Below are positions 58,564 to 64,000 of a stretch of 64,000 nt of DNA, in pieces. The DNA is from Streptacidiphilus sp041262525 (GTDB lineage: Bacteria > Actinomycetota > Actinomycetes > Streptomycetales > Streptomycetaceae), in NCBI RefSeq assembly GCF_041262525.1, contig NZ_JBGCCK010000012.1, positions 62,001 to 126,000 on the forward strand, given 5' to 3'. Both the position numbers and the translations under genes were made by a program. The notes beneath the pieces were generated by a model, which did no database searches, was not told where the DNA came from, and worked only from the letters and a program-made list of their open reading frames with translations. Every line of letters begins with the position of its first letter. The stretch's first letter is position 1.

Positions 58564-60267
58564 CTACGTCCGGACGACCACCGTCGAGGGCGCGAACTCC
58601 GCGAGGACGGTGCCCGGCGGCAGCGGTAGTTCACGGGGCTGCCCGGAGAGGTTCACGCCCACCGCCAGCTCGCCGCGCCGCATCGTCAGCCAGCCCTCGT
58701 CCTCGTCGAAGCGGACCTCGGCCGGTCCCGAGGCGAGCGAGCGCAGCCGGAGCAGGCGGCGGTGCCAGTCCAGCAGGGTGGCGTGGTGGCCGCGTTCGGG
58801 CTCGGACCAGTCCAGACGGGAGGCGGCGAAGGTCGATTCGGCCTGCGGATCGGGGATCTCCTCCGGTTTCCAGCCGTGCTCGGCGAACTCGCGGCGGCGG
58901 CCCTCCCGCACGGCGCGGGCCAGCTCGGGGTCCTGATGGTCGGTGAAGTACTGCCAGGGCGTGGACGCGCCCCACTCCTCACCCATGAACAGCATCGGCG
59001 TGAAGGGTGAGAGCAGCACCAGGGCCGCCCCGGCGGCCAGCAGTTCGAGCGGGAGCGTGGTGGCGAGCCGGTCGCCCTGGGCGCGGTTGCCGATCTGGTC
59101 GTGGGTCTGCGCGTAGCCGAGCAAGCGGTGCAGGGGCGTGCGCAGGGTGTCGAGCGGGCGGCCGTGCGAGCGGCCGCGGAAGCTGGACCAGCTGCCGTCG
59201 TGGAAGAAGCCACCGGTCAGCGTCTTCGCGAGCGCGGCGAGCGGGCGGACGGCGAAGTCGGCGTAGTAGCCCTGGCCTTCGCCGGTCAGCGCGGCGTGCA
59301 GGGCGTGGTGGAAGTCGTCGCTCCACTGGGCGGCGAGGCCGGTGCCGCCCGCCTCGCGCGGCGTGATCAGGCGGGGGTCGTTCAGGTCGGACTCGCCGAC
59401 GAGGAAGAGCGGGCGGCCGCTGCGCTGGGCCAGTGAGTCGACGGCGGCGGCGAGTTGCTCCAGGAACGGCAGCGCACGGGTGTCGACCAGCGCGTGCACG
59501 GCGTCGAGCCGCAGTCCGTCGATGCGGTAGTCGCGCAGCCAGGCCAGCGCGCAGGCGATCAGGTAGGCGCGCACCTCGTCCGAGCCCGGCGCGTCCAGAT
59601 TGACCGCCGCGCCCCACGGGGTCTGGTGCCGGTCGGTGAAGTAGGGGCCGAAGCGCGGCAAGTGGTTGCCGGACGGGCCCAGGTGGTTGTGCACGACGTC
59701 CAGCACGACGCCGAGCCCGTGGCCGTGAGCCGCGTCCACGAAGCGCTTCAGCCCGTCAGGTCCGCCGTAGGGCTCGTGAACGGCCCAGGGCGCCACGCCG
59801 TCGTACCCCCACCCCCGACGGCCGGGAAAGGAGCAGACCGGCATCAGCTCGACGTGGGTCACGCCCAGCGCGGCCAGGTGCGGAAGCCGGGTGATCGCGG
59901 CGTCGAAGGTGCCCTCGGCGGTGAAGGTGCCGATGTGCAGCTCGTAGAGAACGGCGCCGGTGAGGCCCCGGCCGGGCCAGTGGGCCTGCCAGGGGAAGGC
60001 GGCGTGGTCGACCAGCTGCGAGAGGCCGTCCGGTCCGTCCGGTTGGCGCGGCGAACGCGGATCGGACAGCGTCGGGCCGCCGTCCAGCCGGAAGCCGTAC
60101 CGCGTCGCGCTCGGGTCGGCGGGCACGCCCGCCTCCCACCAGCCACTCCGTGCCGCGTCGGGCCGCATCGCGTGGACGCTGCCGTCCACCTCGACCTCGA
60201 CGGTGGCGGCATCCGGCGCCCAGAGCGAGAAGCGGTGCGGGCGGCGGGTGGGTGCGGGCGTCGGCAT
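58564..60267 (-). CDS. treZ: Malto-oligosyltrehalose trehalohydrolase
   Basis: A 567-residue GH13 enzyme that releases trehalose from maltooligosyl-trehalose made by TreY. The N-terminal E-set domain (residues 1-100) precedes the barrel, which shows VTHVELMPV, VVLDVVHNHLGPSGNH, IDGLRLDAVHAL (nucleophile Asp), LFLVGESDLND (acid/base Glu) and YAQTHDQIGNR (transition-state Asp). ATG 60267 with AGAAGGGA upstream is preferred; a longer frame begins at 60330. Third gene of glgX-treY-treZ, separated from treY by 114 bp. Confidence 0.95.
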   Translation of the reverse strand: MPTPAPTRRPHRFSLWAPDAATVEVEVDGSVHAMRPDAARSGWWEAGVPADPSATRYGFRLDGGPTLSDPRSPRQPDGPDGLSQLVDHAAFPWQAHWPGRGLTGAVLYELHIGTFTAEGTFDAAITRLPHLAALGVTHVELMPVCSFPGRRGWGYDGVAPWAVHEPYGGPDGLKRFVDAAHGHGLGVVLDVVHNHLGPSGNHLPRFGPYFTDRHQTPWGAAVNLDAPGSDEVRAYLIACALAWLRDYRIDGLRLDAVHALVDTRALPFLEQLAAAVDSLAQRSGRPLFLVGESDLNDPRLITPREAGGTGLAAQWSDDFHHALHAALTGEGQGYYADFAVRPLAALAKTLTGGFFHDGSWSSFRGRSHGRPLDTLRTPLHRLLGYAQTHDQIGNRAQGDRLATTLPLELLAAGAALVLLSPFTPMLFMGEEWGASTPWQYFTDHQDPELARAVREGRRREFAEHGWKPEEIPDPQAESTFAASRLDWSEPERGHHATLLDWHRRLLRLRSLASGPAEVRFDEDEGWLTMRRGELAVGVNLSGQPRELPLPPGTVLAEFAPSTVVVRT

Positions 60268-60381
60268 ACGGTCCCTTCTACCCGGCCGGGCACCCGGTGC
60301 ACGCCTGTGCCACGCCGACTTCCACCGCACGGGTCGCGACGCGAGCCGCCTTCTCAGCCCGCCCCTCTCGGCCCGCCCTTC

Positions 60382-62730
60382 TCACCCCGCCCGGGTCAGC
60401 AGCGCCACGGGGAGGGTGCTCAGCAGGTCCGCGAGGGGGACCGAGCCGTGGAGGCCGGTGCGGGAGGTGAGGGCTTCCGTCCAGGTGCCGTCGGGGAGGG
60501 CGAGCTCGTGCTCGCCCCAGCCGCCCGCGCGTTCCAGGCCGAGCGGGAGACGGGTGACGACCGTCAGCAAGGCGTCACCGCGCAGGAAGGCGAGGGCATG
60601 CGGGGAGGGGGTGGCCCAGGGGGTGTAGGACTCCTTGGGTTCGAGGGCGGCGCGCAGGTGCAGCGCCACGCGGGTGAGGGTGGCCTTCTCGGCGGCGGGG
60701 CCCTGGGGATCCGGGGCCGCAGGGAAGCTGACGATGCCGCGGTTGTCCGGGTCGACGAGCGTGTGGAGCGGGAACTCGCTGCCCTGGTAGAGGTCGGGCG
60801 CGCCCGGCATGGTCAGGTGCAGCAGGGTCGCGCTCAGCGTGTTGACGCGCTCGTAGGGGGCGATCCGCCGGACGAAGGCCGCGATCCGGTCCGCCAGCGC
60901 CGGTGTCTCGGGCGCGGAGCGGGACAGGACGGCGACCGCGCGCTCGAACGAAGGGTCGGGGTCGGACCAGTCGGTGTGCAGCTTCGCCTCGCGGACGGAC
61001 TTCAGCGCCACGGCCGTCAGCCGCTCGGCGTCGATCGGCCAGGCGGCCAGCGCGGTCTGCCAGATCAGGTCCTCGGCGTCGCGGTCCTGCGGCAGGCCAC
61101 CGCCCGGAGCCAGCGCGGACCAGGCGGCGCGCTCGGCCAGCCACTCCTCGGGCAGCTCAGCCAGGACGGCGAGCCGGGCGCGGGCGTCGGCGCTGCGCTT
61201 GGTGTCGTGGGTGGAGAGCGCGGTCATCGTCGTCGGCCAGTCGCGGGCGAGGTGGGCGCAGTAGGCGTGGAATGCGTCCGGGGTCAGACCGGGGTGGGCC
61301 GGGTCGCCGCCGACCTCGTTGAGGGAGAGCAACGGGTGGTGCCGGTAGTAGGCGGTGTCCTCGACGCCCTTCGCGGCCACGGCGGCCGCCGTCTGGGCGA
61401 AGCGCGCGCGCAGCGAGGGCGGGGAGTCGGGGGCCAGCAGCAGCGTGCGGACCAGACCGGCCGTCGCGGCGAAGGGCGCGGCGACGAGCGCGTCGTCGGC
61501 TTGCGCCCGCAGCGCCTCGGCGTCCCGGGCGGGGAGCGGCTCGCCGGGCACGGGGTAGGGGCGGTAGCGGGGGAAGCCCGCCAGCAGGCCGGCCAGCGCC
61601 GCGCGCACCGCCCAAGCCGGGTGGTCGCTGAGCGCCACCTCGTCGCCGCGGGCTGCCTCGACCTCGCGCACCAGCCGCCTCACCTCGGCGTCGAGCTCGC
61701 CCTGGGGGCGCACCAGCTCGGTGCGGCCGCGCTGCGCGGCGCCCGAGGCGACCTCGGCGGGCGGGCGCAGGGCGCGGACCACGCCCGCACCGTCCGTCAG
61801 CACGCCGTCGATGTGCCGCAGGGCGTCGTAACCCGTCGTCCCGGCGCACGGCCAGTCATCGGGGAGGGTCTCCGCGCCGGTGAGGATCTTCTCCACGACG
61901 ACGTGCGCACCGCCCGTGGCTTCGCGTAGCCGGCGCAGATAGCCGCGCGGATCGGCGAGCCCGTCGGGGTGGTCCACCCGGAAGCCGTCCAGCACACCCT
62001 CGCCGTGCAGGCGTATCAGCAGGGCGTGCGTCGCGTCGAAAACCTCGGGGAGCTCGACGCGGACGGCTATCAGCTCGTTGACGGTGAAGAAGCGCCGGTA
62101 GTTGAGCTCGGTCCGGGCCAGCCGCCACCAGGCGGGCCGGTACCACTGGCGGCGCAGCAGCTCGGGCAGCGGCAGCGATTCGGTGCCCGGACGCAGCGGC
62201 AGCACCTGCGGGCCGTGGCGGAGCACGGGCTCCTCGCCGTCCGGGCCGTGCACCCGCCCGAGGCTGAAGCCGCCCGCCACCAGCACCGCGCCGAGCCGGT
62301 CGCCGAGCACCGGCAGCAGCACGCGGCCGTCCTGCGCGGCCCAGTCGATGTCGAACCAGTCCGCCCAGCGTGACTGCGGACCCTCGCGCAGCACCCGCCA
62401 CAGGGCCTGGTTCAGGTGCAGCGGCGTGGGCACCGCCATGTGGTTGGGCACGATGTCCGCGAGCAGGCCGAGACCGTGCTCGCGGGCGCGCGCCGCCAGC
62501 GACCGCAGCCCGGCCTCGCCGCCGAGCTCGGCGCTGACCCGCGCGTGGTCGACGACGTCGTACCCGTGCCGGGAGCCGGGCACCGCCTGCAGGACGGGCG
62601 AGAGGTGCAGGTGCGACACCCCCAGGCCGGCCAGGTAGGGGACTGCGTCGGCCGCCTGGGCGAAGCCGAAACCGGGCTGGAGCTGGAGCCGGTAGCTGGC
62701 CGTCGGGGCCCGGTGCTCGGCAGGTGTCAT
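60382..62730 (-). CDS. treY: Malto-oligosyltrehalose synthase
   Basis: A 782-residue GH13 enzyme that converts the reducing-end alpha-1,4 bond of maltodextrins to alpha-1,1 (trehalose). The N-terminus PTASYRLQLQPGFGFAQAADAVPYLAGLGVSHLHLSP (core ASYRLQLQPGFGF) is a TreY signature; the barrel shows LADIVPNHMAVP, DGFRVDHPDGLADPRGYL (Asp nucleophile) and HVVVEKIL (Glu). The C-terminal ALSTHDTKRSADARARLAVL holds the third acid (Asp of HDTKRS). ATG 62730. Works with TreZ on glycogen fragments provided by GlgX. Confidence 0.97.
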   Translation of the reverse strand: MTPAEHRAPTASYRLQLQPGFGFAQAADAVPYLAGLGVSHLHLSPVLQAVPGSRHGYDVVDHARVSAELGGEAGLRSLAARAREHGLGLLADIVPNHMAVPTPLHLNQALWRVLREGPQSRWADWFDIDWAAQDGRVLLPVLGDRLGAVLVAGGFSLGRVHGPDGEEPVLRHGPQVLPLRPGTESLPLPELLRRQWYRPAWWRLARTELNYRRFFTVNELIAVRVELPEVFDATHALLIRLHGEGVLDGFRVDHPDGLADPRGYLRRLREATGGAHVVVEKILTGAETLPDDWPCAGTTGYDALRHIDGVLTDGAGVVRALRPPAEVASGAAQRGRTELVRPQGELDAEVRRLVREVEAARGDEVALSDHPAWAVRAALAGLLAGFPRYRPYPVPGEPLPARDAEALRAQADDALVAAPFAATAGLVRTLLLAPDSPPSLRARFAQTAAAVAAKGVEDTAYYRHHPLLSLNEVGGDPAHPGLTPDAFHAYCAHLARDWPTTMTALSTHDTKRSADARARLAVLAELPEEWLAERAAWSALAPGGGLPQDRDAEDLIWQTALAAWPIDAERLTAVALKSVREAKLHTDWSDPDPSFERAVAVLSRSAPETPALADRIAAFVRRIAPYERVNTLSATLLHLTMPGAPDLYQGSEFPLHTLVDPDNRGIVSFPAAPDPQGPAAEKATLTRVALHLRAALEPKESYTPWATPSPHALAFLRGDALLTVVTRLPLGLERAGGWGEHELALPDGTWTEALTSRTGLHGSVPLADLLSTLPVALLTRAG

Positions 62731-62827
62731 ACCCCCACGCCTACCCCACGCCGGGGCCGCGCACGACCCGGGCGGGGCAATCGGTCGAACCTGTGCGCGA
62801 GGGCCCGCCGCTGCCGCCCGCAGTGGC

Positions 62828-64000
<1,173 letters not shown>

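Overview
The window is high-GC DNA with very strong G/C bias at third codon positions, GTG starts, ATGA/GTGA gene overlaps and promoters of the TANNNT type. The gene set (trpM, an HGxxPAAW-family protein, an SPW_0924-family peptide, PdtaR, a PucR regulator beside polyamine transport genes, rpsA-coaE spacing) points to an actinomycete of the Streptomycetaceae (Streptomyces, Kitasatospora or Streptacidiphilus; the genus cannot be decided here). It reads as chromosomal core with small accessory inserts. No CRISPR array, prophage, insertion sequence or biosynthetic gene cluster is seen.

Layout. 1-7.6 kb: the end of a WYL regulator diverges from hisI, followed by a tryptophan block: trpE, a Trp-associated membrane protein, an HGxxPAAW protein, a DUF2752 protein, trpC, trpM, trpB and trpA, closed by a strong terminator. 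trpD, trpF and trpG are not in the window. 7.7-10.1 kb: an extracytoplasmic redox trio of a single-cysteine DsbA-like protein, a MauE/DoxX-type membrane protein and a DsbA-like protein with CPAC. 10.1-15.5 kb: accessory signalling, with a NarL-type two-component system divergent from an FtsX/ATPase exporter, then two SnoaL-like genes divergent from a TetR gene. 15.5-22.7 kb: a VIT-family metal transporter behind an iron-box-like site, then gltB-gltD. 22.8-30 kb: a lipoprotein, a secreted phosphoesterase, efeO-efeB and pyk. 30-40.4 kb: an amino-acid permease, a free-standing HTH-LAGLIDADG gene beside an unusual tRNA gene, pdtaR, and the livKHMGF branched-chain amino acid ABC transporter. 40.4-52 kb: a thioesterase, polA, a potADBC polyamine-type transporter with a PucR regulator, a 44-residue peptide gene, a DUF3068 protein and a methyltransferase. 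52-57 kb: rpsA, an MMPL transporter, coaE. 57-64 kb: a TetR gene with a secreted NTF2-like gene, then treZ, treY and the start of glgX (trehalose from glycogen).

Regulation seen in the sequence. Several genes lack a Shine-Dalgarno and have a -10-like hexamer 6-8 bases before the start, suggesting many leaderless mRNAs. Clear operator and promoter geometries lie before the two TetR-linked promoters, gltB (paired TCCAC-N3-GTGGA palindromes) and the VIT gene (19-bp iron-box-like palindrome). An identical 18-bp element lies upstream of two separate amino-acid transport loci. Two copies of a roughly 100-bp palindromic intergenic element sit inside operons (trpC/trpM and potB/potC).

I see no clearly new multigene system. 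The strongest candidates for follow-up are the short-arm tRNA-Leu(CAA)-like gene with its neighbouring LAGLIDADG gene, the shared 18-bp element, the DsbA paralogue lacking its second active-site cysteine, and the operator geometries.
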